Position numbers and translations under genes: made by a program. Under the pieces are notes generated by a model. The model was not told the origin of the DNA, searched no databases, and was given only the letters and a program-made list of their open reading frames with translations. DNA of 64,000 bases, taken from the NCBI GenBank assembly GCA_964611435.1, contig CAZSXT010000014.1, forward strand, positions 28,365 to 92,364, written 5' to 3'. This stretch comes from JAYPHU01 sp964611435. Lineage in GTDB: Bacteria; Pseudomonadota; Alphaproteobacteria; Rhodospirillales; UBA2165. Shown here piece by piece: positions 42,152-50,097 of this stretch. The stretch's first letter is position 1. Every line of letters begins with the position of its first letter.

Positions 42152-44896
42152 TCAGACCGCCTGCGGCCGTTTCGGCCCGTCGCCCCGTGTGATTTTGACC
42201 CGCGCCACGTCAGAGCCGCTGCCCGTGGAGTCCGTCAATTTAAGCGACAAAGATGTGAGAGAGTTCAGGCTCGGCAAGTGGAGATCCTTGGCGAAGGGCG
42301 TCTTCCAGTGATCGAACTGGCCGATCATGACCACGGTGTCCGGGCGGATGCCTTCCCGCAGCACGGCGTATCCCTTGGTGATGCCGGAGACGGATTCGAT
42401 GGTCACCGGATCGCCTTCTTCCAGGCCCAGCTCCCGGCCGCGAGTGCGGTTCATGATGACGCCCTTGTGGCCGGTGACGTTCTGCGCCACTTCGTTGATC
42501 AGCGGGATGCCGACGTTCAGTCCCCAGGAATACTGCATGGAGCGGCTGGTGAGCGCCCAGAACGGATAGTCCTCCGGGTCATAGCCGGATTCCTGCACAT
42601 GCTCCGTCCAGATATCCGGGAAGCGATGGTACTTGGGCAGGGGTTCGTATTCTTCCAGCTGTGTATCCCACCACTCCACGCCGATTTCGTGCAGCCGGTG
42701 GGCAAGCTGGGTGCCATGTCGCAGGATGCGTTCCTGATAGGGCAATTCGAACCGCATCCCATTTTTCTTGATGTGGGGGTAGAGGAACCATTCCAGCTGC
42801 GGGAAGGGGCGCAGCATGTAGCCCTTTTCCTTGAACCAGTCGATGCCGTTTATTTCCTCGCCACCGGAGAGCTCATGACTAGCAGCCTTGGCGGTCTTGT
42901 CCCAAATCTCTTCGACGCCGTAGGCTTGTTCCAGCTCCAGCCCGTAGTCGAAATCGTCGGTGACCAGCCGCGCGCCGTGGGCGCCCCTGTTGATGGCGTT
43001 GTTGTACTTATCAAGAATGCCCGACCGCTTCGCCAGCTCGGTGGCGATATCGGTCATGTCCATGCTATCGACCGGGCTCTCGACAGCCGGCTGGCGGATG
43101 GTCCAGCCCTGTTGGGTCCAAAGCTGTTCGACGAATTTGGTGCCGCCCAATTGAATAAGCTGCAGGCTTTCCAGGTCGGTGTTCTCAGGCAGCAGGATGT
43201 CGGCGAAGTGGTTGGTCTCGTCCGGCGTGTAGGCGAAGGACACAATGAACGGGAACTCGGCCACCCGCTCCGCCACCTCCGGCGCATTCCACGAAGAGAT
43301 CGCCGGATTGGTGCGATAGCAGAACCAAATGTCCGGCTTGGTCGGCGTTGGCCAGTTCTTCGGCGGGTTTTTCTGGAACAGCCATGGCAAATGCGCCGGG
43401 CCCAGCGCCGGCGACCAGGCGGAATTCGCAACCAGCGGCACCAAGGTCTGATAGGCGTTTCGGATCTGTGGGTTCCGGCTCCATTCCTCTTTGCTGGTCG
43501 GATTGAAGGGGAATTCCATAAACCCGTCCAAGCCTTTTACGGCGGAGGTAAACCGGTCGTTGGCCGGCCGGTTGAGCTTCACGTTGGTGCCGATCATGCC
43601 GCCCGGCACTTCCAGCGCGCCGACCAGGCACAAGAGCATCGTCCGCGCCCAACAGCAGTTGTACCCGCCCCAACCGTTGTTGACCGTTTTGCCGAGTAAC
43701 ACGGCGACAGGCCGGTAAGGCAAGGTCTCTCCATCGATCTCGATGGTCGCGCCAATGTTGGCTTGTGAAAGGAACTCGTCGCCGATTTCCCGGATTCGCT
43801 CTGCCGGTACGTCGCATTCGGCCGCCGCCCAGTCGGGCGTGTATTCTTTCATATGATCCATCAGGACCTGGAAGGAGGGGCGCACCTCGACATTATCGTG
43901 GGTCCACTCCTGGCCGTCGGCGCCGATTTCCAGACCGGAGAGCGTATGCGTTCCCTCCATGGCCGGTTCACTGATCTCGGCATCGTAAGGCTTCGCCGTA
44001 TTGTCGGCGAGGTCCAGGATCATCGGTTTTTGCGTCGCCGGGTCACGCAGGTAAAACCCGTTGGGGGCGATCAGGTAGGGGGAGTTGGTATCCCGGGTCA
44101 GATAGGGAACGTCACAGACCTCCCGCCAATTGCGCTCAATCAGGATGCGATGAATGACGCCATACAGGAACGCGGCGTCTGTCTTCGGCTTGATCGGCAC
44201 CCACTCCGCCGCCACCGCGCCGGTGACCGACAGATGGGGCTCAACCTGGACCCGCTTTAATCCTCTCGCCCTGGCGTCCGCATGCCGCCAGATGCCAGCG
44301 ACCCCTGTGGCCGCGTCGCCGTTGTGGCCGCAGGACAGAATATATTTCACCCGGGGCGTGTCCGGCGCGACGATAAAGGCCCGGTGCCACAGTTCGCCGT
44401 ACAGATGTTCAGAATGATAGCACTTCACCCCCTGACCCGCGCCGAAGCCTAGATCCACCTTGCCGATTGCTGACAGGAGCGCAGGGAAGGTGCCCATATA
44501 TTGGGTTGGGGTGCCGCCGCCGCCGAAGCTTGCGGCAATTCTCGGATAGCCGGACGAATCGGTGAGGCCGGTGTCGAACACCTCCTTCAGCTTGCCGGCG
44601 ACGAGTTCCAGGGCTTCGTCCCAGGAGATGGGCTCGAATCCAGGGTCCTCGTTCTTGCCCTTTTTCGGATTGGTGCGCCGCATGGGCTGCTTGATGCGGT
44701 GGGGGTTATAGGTCTTCTGGATCAGGCCGTAGGCTTTCACGCAGACCCGTCCGCCGCCGGGATGGGCATCCTGAATGCCGTATTGGGATTCCAGCCGAGT
44801 GGCGACGCCATTCTCCACCTCGATCTCCATCAGGTCCGGCCCCGCCACGCACTGATAGCAGAAGGATTTGACGGTCTTTTTGGTGGACTGATCCAT
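42152..44896 (-). CDS. Molybdopterin oxidoreductase, phenylacetyl-CoA:acceptor oxidoreductase-like
   Basis: The 914-residue protein is a bis-MGD enzyme of the DMSO-reductase superfamily. The N-terminal iron-sulfur region has Cys13, Cys16 and Cys52, but position 20, normally the third cysteine, is proline (CYQCVAGPDL). A likely molybdenum ligand is Cys159 in GQGVKCYHSEH, not selenocysteine. The C-terminus has the usual guanine-dinucleotide-binding barrel (VTGHKGVIMNRTRGRELGLE). No Tat signal is present, so it faces the cytoplasm. Context with a fused ferredoxin/NrfD gene and a thioesterase gene favours the PadB type, which oxidises the alpha carbon of phenylacetyl-CoA. That substrate is inference. 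A GAGGAGAG ribosome site precedes the ATG. Confidence 0.85.
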   Translation of the reverse strand: MDQSTKKTVKSFCYQCVAGPDLMEIEVENGVATRLESQYGIQDAHPGGGRVCVKAYGLIQKTYNPHRIKQPMRRTNPKKGKNEDPGFEPISWDEALELVAGKLKEVFDTGLTDSSGYPRIAASFGGGGTPTQYMGTFPALLSAIGKVDLGFGAGQGVKCYHSEHLYGELWHRAFIVAPDTPRVKYILSCGHNGDAATGVAGIWRHADARARGLKRVQVEPHLSVTGAVAAEWVPIKPKTDAAFLYGVIHRILIERNWREVCDVPYLTRDTNSPYLIAPNGFYLRDPATQKPMILDLADNTAKPYDAEISEPAMEGTHTLSGLEIGADGQEWTHDNVEVRPSFQVLMDHMKEYTPDWAAAECDVPAERIREIGDEFLSQANIGATIEIDGETLPYRPVAVLLGKTVNNGWGGYNCCWARTMLLCLVGALEVPGGMIGTNVKLNRPANDRFTSAVKGLDGFMEFPFNPTSKEEWSRNPQIRNAYQTLVPLVANSAWSPALGPAHLPWLFQKNPPKNWPTPTKPDIWFCYRTNPAISSWNAPEVAERVAEFPFIVSFAYTPDETNHFADILLPENTDLESLQLIQLGGTKFVEQLWTQQGWTIRQPAVESPVDSMDMTDIATELAKRSGILDKYNNAINRGAHGARLVTDDFDYGLELEQAYGVEEIWDKTAKAASHELSGGEEINGIDWFKEKGYMLRPFPQLEWFLYPHIKKNGMRFELPYQERILRHGTQLAHRLHEIGVEWWDTQLEEYEPLPKYHRFPDIWTEHVQESGYDPEDYPFWALTSRSMQYSWGLNVGIPLINEVAQNVTGHKGVIMNRTRGRELGLEEGDPVTIESVSGITKGYAVLREGIRPDTVVMIGQFDHWKTPFAKDLHLPSLNSLTSLSLKLTDSTGSGSDVARVKITRGDGPKRPQAV

Positions 44897-44919
44897 CTCT
44901 GCCTCTCCTCGGAAGACGG

Positions 44920-45327
44920 TTAGCCGCCCAGCACCTTTTCGCGTTTTGCCTGAAGGCGTTCAAAGGTTTTGGCGACATCGACAACAAAGCGATTGTGTTT
45001 GCCGCGCCCGACTTCTTCAAGGGAATCCTTTACCGTCGCCTCCATAGAAACAGCGCGGCCGTCCACTCCAACAACGGTGATGGTAATCTCTACGCTATCG
45101 CCCTCTACGGTCGCGCCCATATGATCCACGGAAACATTAGTGCCCACGGTGTTCTCGCCCTCGTCGAGATGGTCCATCAGAAACGCGTGACAGGTGTATT
45201 CGATATCCTCGACCATGTTGGGGGTGGAATACACCCGGCCTTCGTCGCCCATGAAGCCGATGGTGCGGTCCCGGTCGACCTTGATCCTATTGGTGTGCGT
45301 GAGACCCGGTTTTAATGTGTCCTTCAC
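44920..45327 (-). CDS. Hotdog-fold acyl-CoA thioesterase, FlK-like
   Basis: This protein of about 135 residues aligns along its length with fluoroacetyl-CoA thioesterase FlK. The catalytic Thr, Glu and His of FlK correspond to the Thr in VYSTPNMVE, the Glu in DIEYTC and the His in VSVDHMGA, with FlK-like spacing; the conserved NTVGTNVSV and VGRGKHNRFVV segments are also present. I start at GTG 45327 because AGGGAGGGG lies just upstream and VKDTLKPG matches the start of FlK; an in-frame TTG at 45348 is the alternative. It is the first gene of the molybdoenzyme operon. It may release CoA from the oxidised thioester; that is inference. Confidence 0.85.
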   Translation of the reverse strand: MKDTLKPGLTHTNRIKVDRDRTIGFMGDEGRVYSTPNMVEDIEYTCHAFLMDHLDEGENTVGTNVSVDHMGATVEGDSVEITITVVGVDGRAVSMEATVKDSLEEVGRGKHNRFVVDVAKTFERLQAKREKVLGG

Positions 45328-45355
45328 CTGCCCCTCCCTTGATGGCAAACCTGTT

Positions 45356-45418
45356 TGTTCGACAATATTTTACCAGATAAGGGGTGTCGAACACTATTGT
45401 TCGGGGGGCGAACAATAG
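45356..45418. promoter_or_regulatory. Double inverted-repeat operator upstream of the molybdoenzyme operon
   Basis: Two inverted repeats with the same half-site TGTTCG lie in the divergent gap. The first is TGTTCGACA at 45356-45364 with its exact inverse TGTCGAACA at 45385-45393. The second is CTATTGTTCG at 45394-45403 with its exact inverse CGAACAATAG at 45409-45418 around a five-G spacer. The GTTCG-N5-CGAAC form resembles operators of IclR-family regulators of aromatic catabolism, recalled from memory. No regulator gene is adjacent. Confidence 0.7.
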
Positions 45419-45455
45419 AGATTGAAGAAGATTAGCAGAATCTGCGAATCCTGAT

Positions 45456-46067
45456 ATGAGTAAAACCATGACGCCGATGGTTTCTTTGTCCAGATTTCGG
45501 GTTTTGTTGACCGCGATTGTGCTTGGGACAGCGAATTGCTTACCGGCCCTTGCGGAAAGCGAGTTTGCCGAGATCGACAAATCCCGCTCCGAAATCAGCA
45601 TCCTCGGCGATGACGGCTTTATTCTAAAGCGAATGGCGAAGAACGGTCCTTACCAGTACCGGGAAGCCGTGCACTTGGATGGCGGGGTCATCATGTATTC
45701 GCGAACCCACCCTGGCGCTCACTTCACCTATGCCAACGATCCGCGGACGGATATAAGGGACAGATTGAATGATTCCCCAAAGGCCAAAGCCTTCGGCCTT
45801 AGTGTGGAGATTAAAGAGGTCAAGCGGGGCGAAACCGTGGATTTCTATTATCTCTACGCCGCTAAGGGAAATTTCAAGGGAAGCTGTTTCCACGCTAGCG
45901 GATTTTTCGGTGTCGGGGATTTTGCGGGTAGCCAAGTTATGGATGTCAGTGTGTGCCGTCCGTCCAAATGGGGAGGTCCCGGAAAACTGCGGGACGAAAT
46001 GCAGGACATCATCAAGCGGTTAAAATTCGACGGCGGCAAGCTGAACCGCAAGGAGAAGGGCAGTTAG
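45456..46067 (+). CDS. Secreted protein of unknown function
   Basis: I do not recognise this 203-residue protein. It starts with a Sec signal peptide (hydrophobic VLLTAIVLGTANCLPALA, cleavage near ALAES). The mature part of about 170 residues has two cysteines (GSCFHASGF and VSVCRPSKW) that could form a disulfide, and it ends in a basic tail. Content looks mixed alpha/beta without repeats. The ribosome site is weak, and in-frame ATGs a few codons later are alternatives. It is divergent from the thioesterase-molybdoenzyme operon across the operator repeats, so it may be co-regulated. It is convergent with the second carbamoyltransferase gene. Confidence 0.75.
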   Translation: MSKTMTPMVSLSRFRVLLTAIVLGTANCLPALAESEFAEIDKSRSEISILGDDGFILKRMAKNGPYQYREAVHLDGGVIMYSRTHPGAHFTYANDPRTDIRDRLNDSPKAKAFGLSVEIKEVKRGETVDFYYLYAAKGNFKGSCFHASGFFGVGDFAGSQVMDVSVCRPSKWGGPGKLRDEMQDIIKRLKFDGGKLNRKEKGS

Positions 46068-46073
46068 AAACCG

Positions 46074-47909
46074 CTAGTCCAGCTCGAACGCGTCTTTGTA
46101 GTCCAATTTAAGTGTGGGATCCTGGTCTTCTTTCTGAAGCACGCAATTGCCGATCACCAGCAAATCAAGCTCCGTGCCCATGAGGCAACGAAAAGCATCT
46201 TCCGGTGTGCAGACGATGGGTTCGCCGCGGACATTAAAACTTGTATTGGCGACAACCGGGCAGCCGGTTAGGTCTTTAAATCTCGTCAGCAGCGCGTGGT
46301 ACTTTGGATTTCGTTCCGCGTCCACGGTCTGTATGCGGGCAGAGTAATCGACGTGAGTCACGGCCGGAATGTCAGAGCGGGAAATATTGAGCTTATCGAT
46401 CCCGAACAGTGATTTCTCGGCTTCGGTCATTTCCTTTTGGTGGGACTTAGCCACATCGGCCACCATCAGCATGTAGGGACTGTCTGTATCCATATCAAAC
46501 CAATCGGCCACATCTTCCCGGCGCACTGACGGCGCGAACGGCCGGAAGGATTCCCGGAATTTGATTTTCAGGTTGAGGGTCTTTTGCATTTCCGGCGAGC
46601 GCGCATCTCCCAGGATCGACCGGTTGCCGAGCGCGCGGGGTCCGAATTCCATCCGGCCCTGGAACCAGCCGATGGCCTTGCCGTCGGCAAGTGCTTGAGC
46701 GGTCAGATCGATGACCTCGGTTTCCGAGTGGCGGGTTAGCTTGCCGCCCGCCGCAGTGATCCGGCTCTCTATTTCATCATCGCTATAGTCCGGCCCCAGG
46801 TAGGAGCCGAACATAGCGTCCGCCGCCCCGTTCAGATGACGGGGCTGGTCTTGATACAAGTGATAGGCGCAGAGCGCCGCGCCGAGGGCGCCGCCGGCGT
46901 CACCGGCTGCGGGCTGAACCCAGATATTTTCAAACGCGCCATCGCGCAGCACCTTACCGTTGGCCACGCAGTTCAGCGCAACGCCGCCGGCCAGGCACAG
47001 GTTCTTGGCGCCGGTTTCCTTTGCCAGGGATCGGGTCAGCTTCAGAACGATCTCTTCCGTGACGGCCTGGATGGAGGCGGCCAAGTCCATATCCCGATCG
47101 GTCAGCAGGCTCTCCGGATTGCGGGCTGGCGCGCCGAACAACTTGGCGAACTTGTCGTTGGTCATCCGCAGCCCGGTGCAGTAATCGAAATAGGACTGAT
47201 CCAAGCGGAAGGTGCCGTCCTCCTTCACGTCGATCACATTGTCCAGGATCAGGTCCTTGTACTTGGGCTCCCCATACGGCGCGAGGCCCATAACCTTGTA
47301 CTCACCCGAATTCACCCGAAATCCGGTGTAATAGGTAAAAGCTGAATACAGTAGCCCTAAGGAATGGGGGAAGTGTAGTTCCCTGAACATTTCCAATTTC
47401 TTGCCTGACCCGTGGGCGACGGATGTGGTCGCCCACTCGCCGACGCCGTCCATGGTCAGCACCAGCGCGTCTTCAAAGGGCGAGGGGAAGAAGGCGCTGG
47501 CAGCGTGGCTTTGATGGTGCTCGGCAAACAGCAGCTTGTTCTTCCAGTCGAAGTCGGGATCGTAGTGTTGGAACTTTTTGCGCAGTAGGTCCTTTTGGAA
47601 AAGTTTCTCCCTAAGCCACACAGGCATGGCGGCGCGGAACGACGTAAATCCTCTGGGTGCGAATGACAAATACGTTTCCAGAAGGCGCTCGAACTTCAAA
47701 AAAGGTTTGTCATAAAAAGCGACAAAATCGACGTCGCTTAAGGAGATGCCGGCTTCTTGCAAGCAATATTCCACCGCACCCGCAGGGAAGTCGGAATCGT
47801 GTTTCTTTCGGGTGAACCGTTCTTCCTGAGCGGCGGCGGCAACCCGGCCATCTTCGATCAGCGCGGCGGCGCTGTCGTGGTAGAACGCAGAAATTCCGAG
47901 AATACGCAT
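46074..47909 (-). CDS. NodU/CmcH-type carbamoyltransferase, canonical
   Basis: The 611-residue protein is a full-length O-carbamoyltransferase: MRILGISAFYHDSAAALIED, the metal site EHHQSHAASAFFPSPFED with His131 and His135, Asp154 in LTMDGVGEW, then FQGRMEFGPRALGNRSILGD and VANTSFNVRGEPIVCTPEDA in the C-terminal domain. It belongs to the subgroup found with SxtJ and DUF5989 proteins, whose genes lie directly upstream on the same strand (gaps of 12 and 9 bases). The acceptor is probably a polysaccharide or secondary metabolite and is not identifiable here. The other carbamoyltransferase at 23815-25647 is only distantly similar. Confidence 0.93.
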   Translation of the reverse strand: MRILGISAFYHDSAAALIEDGRVAAAAQEERFTRKKHDSDFPAGAVEYCLQEAGISLSDVDFVAFYDKPFLKFERLLETYLSFAPRGFTSFRAAMPVWLREKLFQKDLLRKKFQHYDPDFDWKNKLLFAEHHQSHAASAFFPSPFEDALVLTMDGVGEWATTSVAHGSGKKLEMFRELHFPHSLGLLYSAFTYYTGFRVNSGEYKVMGLAPYGEPKYKDLILDNVIDVKEDGTFRLDQSYFDYCTGLRMTNDKFAKLFGAPARNPESLLTDRDMDLAASIQAVTEEIVLKLTRSLAKETGAKNLCLAGGVALNCVANGKVLRDGAFENIWVQPAAGDAGGALGAALCAYHLYQDQPRHLNGAADAMFGSYLGPDYSDDEIESRITAAGGKLTRHSETEVIDLTAQALADGKAIGWFQGRMEFGPRALGNRSILGDARSPEMQKTLNLKIKFRESFRPFAPSVRREDVADWFDMDTDSPYMLMVADVAKSHQKEMTEAEKSLFGIDKLNISRSDIPAVTHVDYSARIQTVDAERNPKYHALLTRFKDLTGCPVVANTSFNVRGEPIVCTPEDAFRCLMGTELDLLVIGNCVLQKEDQDPTLKLDYKDAFELD

Positions 47910-47921
47910 CGAGACGGACCT

Positions 47922-48071
47922 TTAGAATATCGTGTAAATAAATGGCGCGATGGCCGAGCCTTGGGCCAGCACCAACAGCCCGCCGAAGACCACCATCATA
48001 ATCATGACCGGCATCAGCCAGTACTTCTTCCGGGTGCGCAGGAAAGCCCATAGTTCGAGAATTGTGCTCAT
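47922..48071 (-). CDS. DUF5989 small membrane protein (49 residues)
   Basis: This short gene translates to 49 residues: a cytoplasmic start MSTILELWAFLRTRKKYW, one strongly hydrophobic helix (about 19-36), and the ending AQGSAIAPFIYTIF. The tail and the RKKYW-before-helix pattern fit DUF5989 proteins, which accompany NodU-type carbamoyltransferases and SxtJ. The ATG is at 48069-48071 and the stop lies 12 bases before the carbamoyltransferase start. Its role may be as a small membrane partner; no activity is known to me. Confidence 0.85.
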   Translation of the reverse strand: MSTILELWAFLRTRKKYWLMPVMIMMVVFGGLLVLAQGSAIAPFIYTIF

Positions 48072-48080
48072 GCGCGTTTC

Positions 48081-48515
48081 CTAAAACTGGTCTTTCATTG
48101 TTTCAGGCAAGGGGCCTGGCGGGTCCCTTTCGATCCAGTAGGACGAGGCCTTGTCGTCAAATTGTAAGGGCAGGGGGACCTTCCCAAGCATCTTCATGAT
48201 TATCCCAATCGGTGTAATCGTAACGAAGAAGATAAGGCCCAAGATTATCGGGCTGACGATGCGATGGAGAAGGAGGCCGAATTTGAACCAAATCATGTTC
48301 AGCGGCCGAAGCCAGACGGGGACGATCAAAGCAACCGCCAGGAAGGCAACGGCAACGGCGCCGGCCCAAAGCCGGATGCTTTCTCCGTTCAGAAGCGGCC
48401 AGGCGGCAATGACCACGAAAACAACGGCGAAGACGATCCCGAACGATCGGTCGGAACCCAGTTTGACATCCCGATCTTGGCGGCCAAGTTCCGCATGGAC
48501 TTGTGAATCGGTCAC
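48081..48515 (-). CDS. SxtJ family membrane protein
   Basis: This 144-residue protein begins with GTG preceded by GGAGA. It has a polar start, two adjacent hydrophobic helices (about 25-70), a third at about 85-110, and a C-terminal cytoplasmic tail ASSYWIERDPPGP. The SSYWIERD-type ending and the length fit SxtJ, first named in the cyanobacterial saxitoxin cluster and common next to carbamoyltransferases. It lies nine bases before the DUF5989 gene. No biochemical function is established to my knowledge. Confidence 0.85.
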   Translation of the reverse strand: MTDSQVHAELGRQDRDVKLGSDRSFGIVFAVVFVVIAAWPLLNGESIRLWAGAVAVAFLAVALIVPVWLRPLNMIWFKFGLLLHRIVSPIILGLIFFVTITPIGIIMKMLGKVPLPLQFDDKASSYWIERDPPGPLPETMKDQF

Positions 48516-48552
48516 TCGCAGATCTCCATAACCATCTCTTTACCCGTCCCAT

Positions 48553-49842
48553 TCATTCGTTTTCATCCTGTAGGAGGTCTTCTTCTTCCTCTTCGATGAT
48601 CTCCGGCATGCCGACCCAGCGCATAAACAGCGGCACCGCTCGTTGGCGCTCGGCGTCACTCGTTCCTTGGCCTGCAAGAAAAGAGCGGACGATCTTGGGC
48701 GAGAACATGTCGTTGAATGTCATATAGGACCAGAGGACAACCAGCTCGCCGCAATGGGCCGGCAGTCGGTCCACCGCTTTGTAAAGCCAGTCCTGGGTCG
48801 CGCCCTCCCGGGTCTCCCCGGCTTTCACTTCTTGCTCCAAAAATTGCCGTAGCGCGTTTTTGGCTTCATTGACGATGATCGGTTTGTAAATCATCAACAC
48901 TCGGAATATGTCAAAATCGCCGAACTTGGGAGGGTCATATCCGTCGGCCTTTGAGATTGCTTTCCAGAAGCCCTCGGATTTTTGAAGGTTCTGCTTTTCG
49001 GCTGGTGACTGGACGGTTTGTTTGCTCTCTTGTTTCTTGAACTTACCAAGAAGGCCGCCCTTTCCTTTCTCTTCCTTCTTTTTCTTCGGCTTCGGGATGC
49101 CTTTGACGTCACTGTTGGCGAGGGCCGAACGGAATTCCTTGATGCGGTCTTCCCAAATCAGCAGAACGATATTCTCCGTGTCCGGTTTGTCGAATTCCTC
49201 GAAGAATGTGCGCTTGTGTAGTTGATCGGCAGAGACGCTGTCGGCCATGTTCCGGATACGCCGATGGTTCAGCATGTCGGGCACGATGAACTTACGCACG
49301 GCGGCGATAAACACATCCGTGAATTTCGGATTGAGGGGATAGGGTTCCTGACTGTCATCTACGTGAAACAGCGCCAGCCGTTCCTCTAGAAAATCGCAGA
49401 AGTAATCCCTGAAGGCGGCTTCAAAACTGTCATGGGTTGCGGTAGCTTCCGCCGATGCAGCGGCAGGCGCTTCACCGGAGGCCGCCCCTTGAAACACCTG
49501 CTGCAGCTCCAATGCCCGATTTTTGATATGGGACTTAAACTCTTCATCGCCAAGCTGACTGCATTGCTCCAGGAATTGGAGGGTGACCGTCGTTGACTTG
49601 GCGATTTCGGGATCCAGGGTGCTTCCGGATTCATGTTTGCCGAGCGCGCCAATAATCGTATCAACCGACGTGTCGATCGTTGAAATAAGTGTATCCTTAT
49701 TCGCATCCGGACCGACAGACGCGATCGCCGCAAGGATGTTGCTTAAATTCTGTTCGTTGCTCTCGTCCAAAGAGGGGGTCCCGATCACTTTGCAGTACGC
49801 GGTCTCAACGTAAGGTAGGGCGAGCGAAGTTAACCCCGGCAA
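48553..49842 (-). CDS. Unknown 429-residue protein
   Basis: I do not recognise a family. The product is soluble, with no signal peptide or membrane helix. The N-terminal half (1-125) is helical and polar. A middle region (about 135-250) contains SFEAAFRDYFCDFLEERLALF. A lysine-rich linker (GIPKPKKKKEEKGKGG, about 255-300) then precedes a C-terminal helical region ending in a very acidic tail (IIEEEEEDLLQDENE). The only upstream start in frame is TTG at 49842; a GTG at 49788 is an alternative. It lies 37 bases before the SxtJ gene on the same strand and may belong to that operon. Confidence 0.75.
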   Translation of the reverse strand: MPGLTSLALPYVETAYCKVIGTPSLDESNEQNLSNILAAIASVGPDANKDTLISTIDTSVDTIIGALGKHESGSTLDPEIAKSTTVTLQFLEQCSQLGDEEFKSHIKNRALELQQVFQGAASGEAPAAASAEATATHDSFEAAFRDYFCDFLEERLALFHVDDSQEPYPLNPKFTDVFIAAVRKFIVPDMLNHRRIRNMADSVSADQLHKRTFFEEFDKPDTENIVLLIWEDRIKEFRSALANSDVKGIPKPKKKKEEKGKGGLLGKFKKQESKQTVQSPAEKQNLQKSEGFWKAISKADGYDPPKFGDFDIFRVLMIYKPIIVNEAKNALRQFLEQEVKAGETREGATQDWLYKAVDRLPAHCGELVVLWSYMTFNDMFSPKIVRSFLAGQGTSDAERQRAVPLFMRWVGMPEIIEEEEEDLLQDENE

Positions 49843-50097
49843 GCCTCTAATATCATAGGTATACCGGCCAAACTCGGCAGGTCAAATCCCGGATTCTCTT
49901 GACCTGGAAACTGACGCAGGGCGACATCATTTGGACAGATCCATCGAGTCATCTGATGGCCTAATCCGTTCCAATTCCATGATAGATTCGTAATTGGGAT
50001 ATTTCTGAAATCGATGGCCCAGAAAAGAATTATCAATTTCAGCAATAGTGGCTCTTTTGCTAGAGTCATATCCATGTACTAATTATACGTTGCCGTC

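Noticed and set aside
49830..50075. An 81-codon ORF on the minus strand, overlapping the start of the 429-residue unknown gene
   Set aside because: It could be translationally coupled, but it has A/T-rich third positions unlike its neighbours, no clear ribosome site and no recognisable family. It may instead be the leader region; homologue search would settle it.
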